A stretch of 43,868 nt of DNA, taken from Burkholderiales bacterium (GTDB lineage Bacteria; Pseudomonadota; Gammaproteobacteria; Burkholderiales; Burkholderiaceae_C). Position 1 is the stretch's first letter, and each line of letters starts with the position of its first letter. Of this stretch, positions 11,730 through 22,698 are shown in pieces. Under the pieces are notes generated by a model. That model had not been told where the DNA came from. It was given only the letters and a program-made list of their open reading frames with translations, and ran no database searches. A program made the translations under genes and the position numbers. The DNA lies in contig JAGWTP010000021.1 of assembly GCA_028868895.1 (NCBI GenBank), positions 1-43,868 on the forward strand, written 5' to 3'.

Positions 11730-12551
11730 TCAGCTCTTGCGGAACATGAAGTCGTAGCGGGTACGCGCCGCACCCCCGAAGTCGCCGTCAGGGCGAGCCG
11801 TCTGCATAGTGATCTGCCAGCCGTTGGCAATCAGCTCTTCCATTCGTGCCTCAATGTTGCCGCAGGTTAACGTGGCCATCGTAATTGCCTTGCTCATACC
11901 TTGCGCAAGCACGTACCCCTCGCAGGCTACGGTAGTGCCCGGCTTGGACTTCTGGATGAACGTCAAGCGTTGCTTCTCTGCTTCAGCATACTTGGCTGCC
12001 GCTGCCTTGGTCTTCGCCTCGTCCTGGTACTTCTGCCTCACCGTCAGGCCCTGTCCCGTGGCCGTAGACACGCTGTCGAACCACGCTTGACGGATGGATC
12101 CCATCCAGTACGCGCTGGCGTACGCGAACTGCTGGGCGCCCACGGCACAGCCGACGACGTCCCAGCCGTATTCGCTCTCATTCTTGGATCGGATCACCGC
12201 TTTCGCAGCCTGCACCGCGGTCGCGTCGATTTTGCCGCCTTTGAGCGAGCACCACTGCTGGAACCCTTCCTTGCCCAGCACCTTGTAATCGCCTGACTTG
12301 GTGAAGGCAATCATCATCGGCAGACCGTTCTCAACTAGACCCGCGACGTACCATCCAGCTGCTTGACCTTTGGCCTCGGCGAGGTTTCGAAGGCCTTCAA
12401 AGGGGGTGTCTACCGTGATCGGAGGGATCGTGGGGCTCGGGGCATGCGCGACGGGCGACGCGGCGGCGGCTTGCGTGTTCGCGGCTCTTGACGCGCAACC
12501 CACCAGGGCCGCGAGTAGGATCAAAAGAGCTAGAGTGGACTTGGCGTTCAT
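11730..12551 (-). CDS. Hypothetical lipoprotein in a lower-GC pocket
   Basis: 273 residues. The N-terminus is a clear lipoprotein signal (LLAALVGCASRA; lipobox LVGC). The body has no motif I recognise. Four Cys remain in the body, in the contexts QQWCSLKGG, VVGCAVGA, VACEGYV and TLTCGNIE, and could form disulfides. A Lys/Ala/Gln-rich helix (QKYQDEAKTKAAAAKYAEAEKQR) could form a coiled coil. Base composition is visibly less GC-rich than the genes on either side, with more A/T-ending codons, and the flanking gaps share this, which suggests later acquisition. The C-terminal MTLTCGN to FMFRKS section might be a small sandwich domain, but that is a guess. Function unknown. Confidence 0.75.
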   Translation of the reverse strand: MNAKSTLALLILLAALVGCASRAANTQAAAASPVAHAPSPTIPPITVDTPFEGLRNLAEAKGQAAGWYVAGLVENGLPMMIAFTKSGDYKVLGKEGFQQWCSLKGGKIDATAVQAAKAVIRSKNESEYGWDVVGCAVGAQQFAYASAYWMGSIRQAWFDSVSTATGQGLTVRQKYQDEAKTKAAAAKYAEAEKQRLTFIQKSKPGTTVACEGYVLAQGMSKAITMATLTCGNIEARMEELIANGWQITMQTARPDGDFGGAARTRYDFMFRKS

Positions 12552-12889
12552 AAGTCGTGGTGAGAAGTTGGCCCGAGGGTGAATGGCTCATTTCGGCACC
12601 GTGACGGGGGAACTTGAGGTCACGTACGTCGAATCACCGATAAGCGTTGCTTGGTGCCGCTGGAGTTGACCTACTTTTACGGACACCTCACCCACAAAGC
12701 TCGAGAAGTCCGACATACCCAAATCCAGACCTCCGTACCCAGCGGAGTTTCGACTGACCCGGACGCCGGGTGATGTTGGAGGGGTTCACTTTGGGGTCCC
12801 CATCCCGATCGGCGAACGCTGCGCACGCGTTTCTATAATTGATAGTTTCGCCCCATCAAGCGGTTGGTGCGGCCCACCGAGAGACCCGG
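12552..12889. other. Intergenic region, lower GC, possible mobile-element remnant
   Basis: This 338-bp gap contains no convincing gene. It carries the alaS -10 box and short palindromes (CCCGG-acg-CCGGG; GGGGTCCCC). It also holds GTTGACCTACTTTTACGGAC at 12665-12684, which recalls terminal sequences of some insertion sequences, but no matching second end or transposase was found. The lower GC is continuous with the orphan lipoprotein gene to its left. Confidence 0.3.
12834..12839 (+). promoter_or_regulatory. Candidate -10 box of alaS
   Basis: A perfect TATAAT stands 50 bp before the alaS start. No good TTGACA lies 16-18 bp upstream, so this would be a -10-driven promoter if real. The perfect hexamer in otherwise GC-rich sequence supports it. 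Confidence 0.45.
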
Positions 12890-15544
<2,655 letters not shown>

Positions 15545-15567
15545 CGCGAACCACGGGGGGCTCGGGC

Positions 15568-16119
15568 ATGACGATCACGATCCGGCGCACCTCGCCGAAG
15601 GACGCCGTCGCGCTGGCGCGCCTGATGGGTGACCCGGCCGTCGTCGGTGGCCTGTTGCAGATGCCCTACCCGAACGAGCAGGCGTGGCAGGCCCGCCTGG
15701 CCGACAACGCGGCGCCGGGCAAACCCGATCTTTCACTGGTGGCCGAGATGGATGGTGACGTGGTCGGCGCGGCCGACTTGCACGCGATGGGTACGGCGTT
15801 GCGCCGTCGTCATGCCATGGGTTTGGGCATCGTGGTGGCGCGCGCTGCTCAAGGGCAGGGCGTGGGCAGCGCGCTGATGACCGCGCTGTGCGACTACGCC
15901 GACCGCTGGCTCGGTGTCTTGCGCCTCGAGCTGACGGTGTATGCCGACAACGACGTCGCGCTGCGGCTGTACCGCAGGTTCGGCTTCGAGATCGAAGGCA
16001 CGTTCAAGGGGTTCGCGCTGCGCGACGGTGACTACGTGGACGCGCTCGCGATGGCCCGCTTGCACCCGAATCCGCCGCGCATCGGTGCGCCGGCAGTCGC
16101 GCCGGCGCCCGCGGACTGA
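15568..16119 (+). CDS. GNAT N-acetyltransferase, AaaT/YhhY-like
   Basis: 183 residues with a full GNAT fold. Strand-loop VAEMDGDVVGAADL precedes the acetyl-CoA site RAAQGQGVGSALM (the Q/RxxGxG/A motif), and ELTVYADNDVALRLYRRFGFEIEG forms the C-terminal half. The protein follows E. coli YhhY (AaaT, an L-amino acid N-acetyltransferase active on Phe and Met) closely from the start (LQ-P-P-, W--RLAD) to RRFGFEIEGT and LRDGDYVDALAMAR. The assignment is from family knowledge; substrate range is not shown by sequence. It is probably cotranscribed with alaS and ends 8 bp from the convergent egtD. Confidence 0.8.
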   Translation: MTITIRRTSPKDAVALARLMGDPAVVGGLLQMPYPNEQAWQARLADNAAPGKPDLSLVAEMDGDVVGAADLHAMGTALRRRHAMGLGIVVARAAQGQGVGSALMTALCDYADRWLGVLRLELTVYADNDVALRLYRRFGFEIEGTFKGFALRDGDYVDALAMARLHPNPPRIGAPAVAPAPAD

Positions 16120-16127
16120 CACGTCCT

Positions 16128-17093
16128 TCAGCGCGCCGCGGCCCAGTACACCGCGAACCAGCCGCGTTCGTCGGTCCAGCATGCGGGCGGCGCGAAGCCG
16201 GCCCGTTCGAGCAGGGCGGCGAAGTCACCGCGCGAGTACTTGTACGAGTTCTCGGTGTGGATGCGCTCGCCGGCGCGGAACGCCCGCTGCGCGCCGGGCC
16301 AGAGCACGGTCAGCGCACGGCGCGCCTCGAGGTGCATCTCGATGCGCGAATCGGCTTCGTTGTAGAGCCCGACGTGGCGCCAGTCCTCGGGCCGGAAGTC
16401 GCTGCCGATCAGGCGGTTGAGCTGGCGCAACACGTTCAGGTTGAACGCCGCCGTGACGCCGAGCGCGTCGTCGTAGGCAGCTTGCAGCACCGGCGTGGCC
16501 TTCACCAGATCGACGCCGATCAGCAACCCGCCGCCTGCGGCGCGTTCGCGCACCCGTGCGAGGAACGCCAGCGCCTGCGCCGGGGTGAAATTGCCGATGC
16601 TCGAGCCGGGGTAGAAGAACACCGGGCGGCCGGCGCCGAGCACCTCGGCCGGCAGCTCCAGCCGGCTCGAAAAGTCCAGGCCGAGGCCGACGACGTCGAG
16701 CAGCGGGTGCTCGCGTTGCAAGCGCTTGAGGGCGTCGTGCAGGAAGCTCACCGAGATGTCGACCGCGACATAGCGGCTCGGCTCCAGCAGCGGGAACAGG
16801 CGCGCCGCCTTTTCACAGCTGCCGGCGCCCAGGTCGATGAAGGTCGAGCCGGTGCCGAGGGCCGCCGCCATCTCGGCGCCGTGGGTCGCGAAGATCGCCG
16901 CTTCGGTGCGGGTCGGGTAGTACTCGGGCAACTCGGTGATGGCCTCGAACAGGTGCGAGCCGAGCCGGTCGTAGAAGTACTTGGGCGAGACGCTGGCAGC
17001 CGGGTCGAGCAGCCCGCGCTCGATTTCGGCGCGCTCGGTGGCGGTGTCGGCCACATGGCATTGAATGAATCGGGGGGTGCGTGCTTGGGTCAT
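16128..17093 (-). CDS. egtD: L-histidine N-alpha-methyltransferase EgtD
   Basis: 321 residues, the usual EgtD length. It shows SPKYFYDRLGSHLFEAITEL and PEYYPTRTEAAI near the start, the SAM-binding loop DLGAGSCEKAARL, FYPGSSIGNFTPAQA, LIGVDLVK, and the C-terminal IHTENSYKYS histidine-site block. EgtD trimethylates histidine to hercynine, the first step of ergothioneine synthesis. The usual partner EgtB is not in this window, so ergothioneine production cannot be claimed. It starts 26 bp after the PPK2 stop, so it is probably the last gene of the leftward MFS-ATPase-PPK2-egtD run. Confidence 0.88.
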   Translation of the reverse strand: MTQARTPRFIQCHVADTATERAEIERGLLDPAASVSPKYFYDRLGSHLFEAITELPEYYPTRTEAAIFATHGAEMAAALGTGSTFIDLGAGSCEKAARLFPLLEPSRYVAVDISVSFLHDALKRLQREHPLLDVVGLGLDFSSRLELPAEVLGAGRPVFFYPGSSIGNFTPAQALAFLARVRERAAGGGLLIGVDLVKATPVLQAAYDDALGVTAAFNLNVLRQLNRLIGSDFRPEDWRHVGLYNEADSRIEMHLEARRALTVLWPGAQRAFRAGERIHTENSYKYSRGDFAALLERAGFAPPACWTDERGWFAVYWAAAR

Positions 17094-17119
17094 GGGTGCG
17101 GCGGACGAAGAGGCGGCGG

Positions 17120-17989
17120 TTACTTCACGAGCTGCTGGCGCAGCGTCTGCAGTTCCTGGCGGCGATTCGCGTCCGACTTCGGGTAGCTCATCTTGAGCCC
17201 ACCGAGCGTCTCGAGAACGATGTGCGAGACGATCAGCCGCGCGTTTTCCTTGTCGTCGGCGGGCACCACGTACCACGGTGCGGCGCGGCTGCTGGTGGCG
17301 CTCAGGCATTCTTCGTAGGCGGTCATGTAGTCGTCCCAGAAGCCGCGCTCGGCCATGTCGGCCTGGCTGAACTTCCAGTTCTTGTCGGGCTCGTCGATGC
17401 GGGCGAGAAAGCGCTTGCGCTGCTCGTCCTTCGACAGGTGCAGAAAGAACTTGACGATGCGCGTGCCGTTGCGGGTGAGGTGGTCTTCCATCTGCACGAT
17501 CGAGCGGTATCGGTCCTTCCACAGCGCCTTCGGTTCGTGGCCGTCGTCGGGCAGGTCTTCGCTGCGCAGCAGCTCGGGGTGCACCCGCACGATCAGCACC
17601 TCTTCGTAGTACGAGCGGTTGAAGATGCCGATGCGGCCGCGCTCGGGCAGGCATTGGTTGGTGCGCCACAGGAAGTCGTGGTCGAGCTCTTCGGCGCTCG
17701 GATGCTTGAAGCTGAAGACCTGGCAGCCCTGCGGGTTGACGCCCGACATCACGTGCTTGATGGCGCCGTCCTTGCCCGCGGCGTCCATCGCCTGGAAGAT
17801 CAGCAGCAGGGCGTAGCGATTGGAGGCGTATTGCAGTTGCTGCAGCGCACTGAGGCGGGCCACGTGCTCGGCCAGCAGCTGCTGGTATTGCGCCTTGGAG
17901 GCGTACACCGGCTTCACCAGTGTCGGCCACTTGTCGAGCTTGACGCTCTTGCCCTTGCTCACGCGGTAGTCGTCGGCGTTCAGCTTCAT
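17120..17989 (-). CDS. ppk2: Polyphosphate kinase 2 family protein
   Basis: 289 residues from the ATG complementary to 17987-17989, which has AAGGACT just upstream; an 18-residue extension to 18043 lacks this support. The Walker A-like loop is AMDAAGKDG at about 68-76. [17 protein letters not shown], the [14 protein letters not shown] lid region and [17 protein letters not shown] are standard PPK2 blocks. The N-terminus resembles the TIGR03709/class III group, which phosphorylates NMP and NDP using polyphosphate; class is inferred. It lies 57 bp after the P-type ATPase, so polyphosphate-driven nucleotide regeneration may be coupled to an ATP-hungry proton pump. Confidence 0.88.
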   Translation of the reverse strand: MKLNADDYRVSKGKSVKLDKWPTLVKPVYASKAQYQQLLAEHVARLSALQQLQYASNRYALLLIFQAMDAAGKDGAIKHVMSGVNPQGCQVFSFKHPSAEELDHDFLWRTNQCLPERGRIGIFNRSYYEEVLIVRVHPELLRSEDLPDDGHEPKALWKDRYRSIVQMEDHLTRNGTRIVKFFLHLSKDEQRKRFLARIDEPDKNWKFSQADMAERGFWDDYMTAYEECLSATSSRAAPWYVVPADDKENARLIVSHIVLETLGGLKMSYPKSDANRRQELQTLRQQLVK

Positions 17990-18046
17990 GGGAGTCCTTT
18001 CGAGGGCAGGCAAGGCAGCGCTTGTCGATGGCGCCGAGTTCATGCG

Positions 18047-20416
18047 TCAGGCGATTCCGAGCCGCCGGAACACCGGGATCTTCAGCGCTGTCAGGATGAT
18101 CCCGAAACCGACCGCGGCGGCGAGCACGCCCGCCACCAGCGCCGCTGGCAACGGGGCCATCGCGAAGCCGCCGATCGCCAGTATCGATGCAATCAACAGG
18201 TCGGCGACCGAGGACGCGGTCAACCACAGGCTCGGCCGGGAACCCCACAGCTGCCGCCGTTCGCGTATCGCGTAGATGGTCGCCTGGCTGCCGAACACCA
18301 AGGCCACGAAGGCCAGGGTCCGCAGCGCGTCGATGCCCAGGTTCAGCGTCAATTGGCCGTAGGCCAGGAGCGCGCTGCAGAAGGCGAGCAGGCACATCCC
18401 CATGAGGGTTCCTGCCGCCGTCAGGTTGTTGATGCGCCATGCGTTGGGCAACGGCGACGCCTGCACGTGGTCGGTGGTCAACGACATCGCCAGGAAGTCG
18501 CCGGCCACCATGATGATGACCATCAGCAGCGGCGTCAGGATCGCCTGGCCGGTCATGAGCAGGCCGACGGCGAGAAACAGCACCGTCACGATCTTCTTGA
18601 TGATCGAGTTCAGCGTGTAGGTCAGGATGCGCTGGAACGTGACCCGGCCTTCCTTGACCGCCGCGACGATGCCCACCAGCCCGGGCTGGGTCAGCACCAT
18701 GCCGGCGGCCGACTTGGCCACGTCGGTCGCGGTCGACACCGCGATGCCCATCTGCGCCTGGCGCAGCGCGGGCGCGTCGTTGGCGCCGTCGCCGCACATG
18801 CCCACCACGTGGCCGGCCTTCTGGAAGGCCTGCACGAGCTGGTACTTGCCTTCGGGCAGGACACCGGCAAAGACCGCGAAGTCCTCGGCCCGCACCACCG
18901 CGGGCAGCGGCCCGGGCGGAGCCACCGCACCGTCGAGCCCGACCGCGTGCGCAACGATTGCGGCGGTGGCCGGCGCATCACCGGTCACCATCACGGTGCG
19001 CACGCCCAGCGTGCGCAGTTCGGTGATCAATGCCGCCGAATCCGACCGTGGCGGGTCGCTCAGCGCGATCAGCCCGGCCAACTTGAGCGCCGCCGGTGCG
19101 CCGACCGCGACCGCCAGGACCCGAAAGCCCTGCGCCTCGAGCGCGCCGTCGGCCGCGGCGGCCTCGGGCGAGCCGGGCGTGAGGCCGACGACCGCCGTGA
19201 AAGCGCCCTTGACGACGCGCAGCGCGGCGCCAGTCGCATCGTTCACGGCCGCCTCGGACATCTTCGTGGCCGGATCGAAGGGCGTGAAATGGCTCAACTT
19301 CGGCAGGTCCGGCGCGGCGCTTTTCGAGGCGGCTGCACGGATCGCGCCGTCGACCGGGTCCTGCCCGCCCTCCGAACTCGCCAGCGCCGCCAGGCCCAGC
19401 ACGTGTGCCTCGTCGAAGCCGGGCATCGGGCGCACCGTGGTGACCTTCAGCTCGTTGTTCGTCAGCGTGCCGGTCTTGTCGGAACACAGCACGTCCATCG
19501 CGGCGGCTTCGTCGACCGCCGACAGGCGCGTCGGCAACACGCCCAGCTTGGCCAGCGCCTGCGCGCCGACGGCTGCCGCCAGCGTGAAGGTGGCCGGCAG
19601 CGCGACCGGGATCGATGCGAGCACCGCCGTGAGCACGAGCGGGATGATCTGCGGCCAGGGCAGCGCGATGGCGTAGCCGTAGCCCACCAGCGCCACGATG
19701 AGCACGCCGTTGAACAGCGCCAGGTTGCGCACCACGCGCAGCACCGCCTTCTGCTGCGAACTGACGACGTGCGCGGTGCGCACCAGCTCGGCGGTGCGGC
19801 CGAACTTGGTGCGCACGCCGGTGGCAGTGACCTGCGCCACCGCTTCGCCGCGCCGCACCATCGCTCCGGCGTAGGTCGGCACGCCGGCGCCGGCCTCGAT
19901 CGGCACCGATTCGCCGGTGAGCATCGACTGGTCGAGCAGCACCGAGCCGTCGATCAGCGTCACGTCGGCGGCGACGACCGCCCCCAGCGACAGCTTGATC
20001 AGGTCGCCCGGAACCAGCTCGGTGGCCGGCACGATCTTCCAGGCGCCGTCGCGGCGTACCGACGCATTCAACGCGAGCCGCGACTTGAGCGCGGCCAGCG
20101 TCGCCTGCGCTCGGCCCTCCTGGACGAACCCGAGAGCGGCGTTGAACAACAGCAAGCCGGCGATGATCGCGGCCTCGGTGTACTTGCCGAGCCCAAGTTC
20201 GAGCACGACCGCCGCTTCGAGCATCCACGGCACCGGCGCCCAGAGTTTGTCGAGCGCCCGGCGCAACGGATGCAAGGCGGTGTCGGGCATCGAATTGGGG
20301 CCCGACGACGCCAGCCGGCGCGCAGCCTCCTCGGTGGTGAGGCCGCCGGGTGGGGTGTCGGCCGGAGCGCTTGCATCCGGGGCGCCGGCTTTATCGATGG
20401 CGGTGGTGGTGTTCAT
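18047..20416 (-). CDS. Plasma-membrane-type proton-exporting P-type ATPase (P3A)
   Basis: 789 residues. Phosphatase loop LTGES at 166-170, phosphorylation site CSDKTGTLTNNE with Asp313, hinge MVTGD and GDGANDAPALRQAQMG are all intact, so it should be active. The N-terminus begins with the short GGLTTEEAARRL cation-ATPase motif and lacks heavy-metal domains. The M6 segment MVAGDFLAMSLTTDHVQASP keeps the Asp that is proton-binding in plant and fungal PMA pumps. Prokaryotic PMA-like pumps are known but uncommon in aerobic bacteria; they export H+ in acid stress. It overlaps the upstream MFS stop by 4 bp (ATGA) and is followed by ppk2. Confidence 0.88.
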   Translation of the reverse strand: MNTTTAIDKAGAPDASAPADTPPGGLTTEEAARRLASSGPNSMPDTALHPLRRALDKLWAPVPWMLEAAVVLELGLGKYTEAAIIAGLLLFNAALGFVQEGRAQATLAALKSRLALNASVRRDGAWKIVPATELVPGDLIKLSLGAVVAADVTLIDGSVLLDQSMLTGESVPIEAGAGVPTYAGAMVRRGEAVAQVTATGVRTKFGRTAELVRTAHVVSSQQKAVLRVVRNLALFNGVLIVALVGYGYAIALPWPQIIPLVLTAVLASIPVALPATFTLAAAVGAQALAKLGVLPTRLSAVDEAAAMDVLCSDKTGTLTNNELKVTTVRPMPGFDEAHVLGLAALASSEGGQDPVDGAIRAAASKSAAPDLPKLSHFTPFDPATKMSEAAVNDATGAALRVVKGAFTAVVGLTPGSPEAAAADGALEAQGFRVLAVAVGAPAALKLAGLIALSDPPRSDSAALITELRTLGVRTVMVTGDAPATAAIVAHAVGLDGAVAPPGPLPAVVRAEDFAVFAGVLPEGKYQLVQAFQKAGHVVGMCGDGANDAPALRQAQMGIAVSTATDVAKSAAGMVLTQPGLVGIVAAVKEGRVTFQRILTYTLNSIIKKIVTVLFLAVGLLMTGQAILTPLLMVIIMVAGDFLAMSLTTDHVQASPLPNAWRINNLTAAGTLMGMCLLAFCSALLAYGQLTLNLGIDALRTLAFVALVFGSQATIYAIRERRQLWGSRPSLWLTASSVADLLIASILAIGGFAMAPLPAALVAGVLAAAVGFGIILTALKIPVFRRLGIA

Positions 20417-21678
20417 GCGCGTTCGGTGTCATCGGCGGAGTCGAGCGAACTGAAAAAGTGCCGGTAAAGCACCAGATACAAGGCCTGCAGGGCCGCGGCA
20501 AACAGGAACGGCGTGATGAAGAAGCCCGCGTGGATCAGCGCGCCGCCCAGCACCGGCCCGGCCGCGCGCGGAATCTGCAGAGAGAGGCTCTGCACGCTGG
20601 CGGCCAGGCCACGCCGTTCGGCGCGGGTCAGGCCGGCGGCGACCACCTGGCGCGCGCCGGCAGTGCCCTGGTTGAACGCTGCACGCAACGCGTAGAGCGC
20701 TGCCGCCGCGCCGAACACCGGCACGAACGGCGTGGCGATCAGCAGCACCAGGCCGATCAGGCGCATCCACAGCACCGAGCGAACCGCACCCAGGCGCAGG
20801 CTGAGCTTTCCGCTCAAGACGGAGCCGGCGGCCGCCAGCACGAAGCTGGCGGCCAGTGCCTGGCCGATCAGCGCCGGGCTCTGGGCAAAGCGCCGCGCGA
20901 ACCAGTACGCCATCAGCGGGCCGACGATGCCGATCGCCAGCCCGTTGATGGCGTTCGTCAGCGCCAGCCGGCGAAGTTGGCGGTTCTCGGTGCGGGTGAC
21001 GATGGCGCCGGCGCGCGGGTCGTCGTCGACCGCACGGGCAGCGGGTCGCGAAGCGGCTTCACGTGCGCTGGCGAGCAATGCGATCGCGACCAACGAACCC
21101 GCCAGCGGCAGCAGGAACAGCAGCCGATAGGTGGCAGCGTCGGTGTAGCTGCGGCCCAGTGCGGTCGGCAACGCCACCATCGCCGCACCGGCGGCCATGC
21201 CCAGGAACCCCAGTGTCGCGTTGAGCGAGAACGCGCGTTGCCGGGCCGCGCCGTCGACCTCGCGCGCCAGCCAGGCCTGCTCGGCCGGGCCGAACGGACC
21301 GGCCGCGCCGTTGGCACCGCGGCCGAAGCCGGCGACGGTGGCGGCGACGATCAGCACCGCGTCGATGCGCGTCAGCACGGCCGCCAACGCCGCTGCGGCA
21401 GCGACGATTTCATAGCCCAGCAGCAAGCCGCGGCTGCCGCGGCGGTCGCTGAGCGGGCCGACGATCAGCGTCATCAGTGCGCCGAACAGCAGGCCGGCCA
21501 TCAGCACGGTGCCGATCGCGGTGCCGCTGTAGTGCAAGGCGTGCAGGTAGAGCGAGAAGCTGGCCACGGTGGCGCCCTGACCGACGCTGCGCGCCGTGCG
21601 GGCGGCCATCAGCAGGCGCACGTTGCGTGGCAGCGGGGTGTCGGTTGTTTCGTGGGGACGTGCGGCTGCGGCTTTCAT
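20413..21678 (-). CDS. MFS transporter (sugar-phosphate/drug type, substrate unknown)
   Basis: 421 residues with about 12 hydrophobic segments. LLFGALMTLIVGPLSDRRGSRG is the loop 2-3 MFS signature, and GFGRGANGAAGPFGPAEQAWLA fits helix 4-5. A central hydrophilic loop (about 195-225) divides two six-helix halves. The stop codon overlaps the P-type ATPase start (ATGA), indicating translational coupling. It is the first gene of the leftward block and diverges from lepB. The substrate cannot be inferred. Confidence 0.82.
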   Translation of the reverse strand: MKAAAARPHETTDTPLPRNVRLLMAARTARSVGQGATVASFSLYLHALHYSGTAIGTVLMAGLLFGALMTLIVGPLSDRRGSRGLLLGYEIVAAAAALAAVLTRIDAVLIVAATVAGFGRGANGAAGPFGPAEQAWLAREVDGAARQRAFSLNATLGFLGMAAGAAMVALPTALGRSYTDAATYRLLFLLPLAGSLVAIALLASAREAASRPAARAVDDDPRAGAIVTRTENRQLRRLALTNAINGLAIGIVGPLMAYWFARRFAQSPALIGQALAASFVLAAAGSVLSGKLSLRLGAVRSVLWMRLIGLVLLIATPFVPVFGAAAALYALRAAFNQGTAGARQVVAAGLTRAERRGLAASVQSLSLQIPRAAGPVLGGALIHAGFFITPFLFAAALQALYLVLYRHFFSSLDSADDTERA

Positions 21679-21853
21679 CGGCTCGAAGGCCGCTGAGCGG
21701 CCTTCGGCGCGGATGTTACGCGCGCGGTGCGGCGGCCCTTCGATGCGTTGCCTTGGCGACCGCTGAACCGCGCTGGCCACTGCCAGTGAGCCGCCCGCAG
21801 GGGCAACCCGGCGCGCCGATAATCCTCGCCACAACGCAACGACGGAGTCGAGC

Positions 21854-21889
21854 ATGGGTTGCAAGAAGCATCGCGAGGCCGGCACTTGA
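21854..21889 (+). CDS. Possible 11-codon leader minicistron upstream of lepB
   Basis: ATG 21854 has GGAG 6 nt upstream and encodes MGCKKHREAGT before a TGA at 21887-21889. That TGA overlaps the likely lepB start TTG (21886-21888) as TTGA, the arrangement seen in translational coupling. The peptide has no known match. It may simply be chance, since lepB itself has an uncertain start. Confidence 0.25.
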   Translation: MGCKKHREAGT

Positions 21890-22698
21890 GCGCCGGCGTG
21901 CAGATCGGCTTTTCGATCAACGAGATCCTGGCGCTGGCCACGCTGGCCACCGGCGCCTGCTGGGTCGCCTGGAAGCTGCGCACGCGCCGCCTCGGCGCGG
22001 TGCCCGAGAAGAAGCCGCTGTGGGTCAGCTTCGGCGCCGAGCTGTTCGTCGTGGTGGCGCTGATGTTCACCTGCCGGGTCGCGGTGGCCGACTGGCCGAA
22101 GGTGCCGTCGGGCTCGATGGAGCCGACGCTGCGGGTCGGCGACTACCTGCTCGTCAACCACCTCGCGTACGGGCCGCGGCTGCCGTTCACGAACACCGCG
22201 ATCGTCTTCGGCCAGCCCCAGCGCGGTGACGTGGTGGTGTTCCGCTACCCGCTGGACGTGTCGGAGTTCTACGTCAAGCGCCTGATCGGCCTGCCCGGTG
22301 ATGTGGTGCGCTTCGACGGCGGCGCCGTCAGCGTCAACGGCGCGCCGTTCGACGTGCAGGTCATCAGCGAAGGCACCGGCCCCAAGGTCAAGCCCGAAGA
22401 CCGCGGCCAGTGGCTGCTCGACGAGACCACCGCCGGCAACAGCCGCACCATCAAGGTCAACCCGTTCGTGATGGGCCGGCTGGCGCCCACCGGCATGGGT
22501 GCGGCCTGCACGATCGAAGGCGCGGCCGCGTGGCAATGCACGGTGCCGCCGGGCCGGTACCTGATGATGGGCGACAACCGCGACAACTCCTCCGACTCGC
22601 GCGTCTGGGGCTTCCTGCCCCAAGAAGACGTGTACGGCAAGGCGGTGCGCGTGCTGTTCAACCTGCACGACCTGTCGCGCGCATGGAAGCCGCTGTGA
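21886..22698 (+). CDS. lepB: Signal peptidase I
   Basis: 270 residues from TTG 21886, chosen because GAGG stands 7 nt upstream; TTG 21859 and GTG 21898 are alternatives in the same frame. Two N-terminal hydrophobic segments (INEILALATLATGACWVAW and VSFGAELFVVVALMF) anchor the protein in the inner membrane. The catalytic Ser is in VPSGSMEPTL and the catalytic Lys in FYVKRLIGLPGD; MGDNRDNSSDSRVWG is the third signature. It cleaves signal peptides of Sec- and Tat-exported proteins. A GATAAT at 21818-21823 could be its -10 box. It overlaps coaBC, an unusual partner for lepB, which more often neighbours lepA or rnc. Confidence 0.92.
   Translation: MSAGVQIGFSINEILALATLATGACWVAWKLRTRRLGAVPEKKPLWVSFGAELFVVVALMFTCRVAVADWPKVPSGSMEPTLRVGDYLLVNHLAYGPRLPFTNTAIVFGQPQRGDVVVFRYPLDVSEFYVKRLIGLPGDVVRFDGGAVSVNGAPFDVQVISEGTGPKVKPEDRGQWLLDETTAGNSRTIKVNPFVMGRLAPTGMGAACTIEGAAAWQCTVPPGRYLMMGDNRDNSSDSRVWGFLPQEDVYGKAVRVLFNLHDLSRAWKPL

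Noticed and set aside
12665-12690. An insertion-sequence end
   Set aside because: No second inverted repeat, target duplication or transposase was seen; kept only as a note in the intergenic entry.
16128-18797. Extension of egtD upstream to 18797
   Set aside because: The added part is a shadow of PPK2 and the ATPase; EgtD length and motifs fit the ATG at 17093.
17081-20467. A 1128-codon rightward frame antisense to PPK2 and the P-type ATPase
   Set aside because: Arg/His/Gln-rich low-complexity translation; both leftward genes show complete catalytic motifs.
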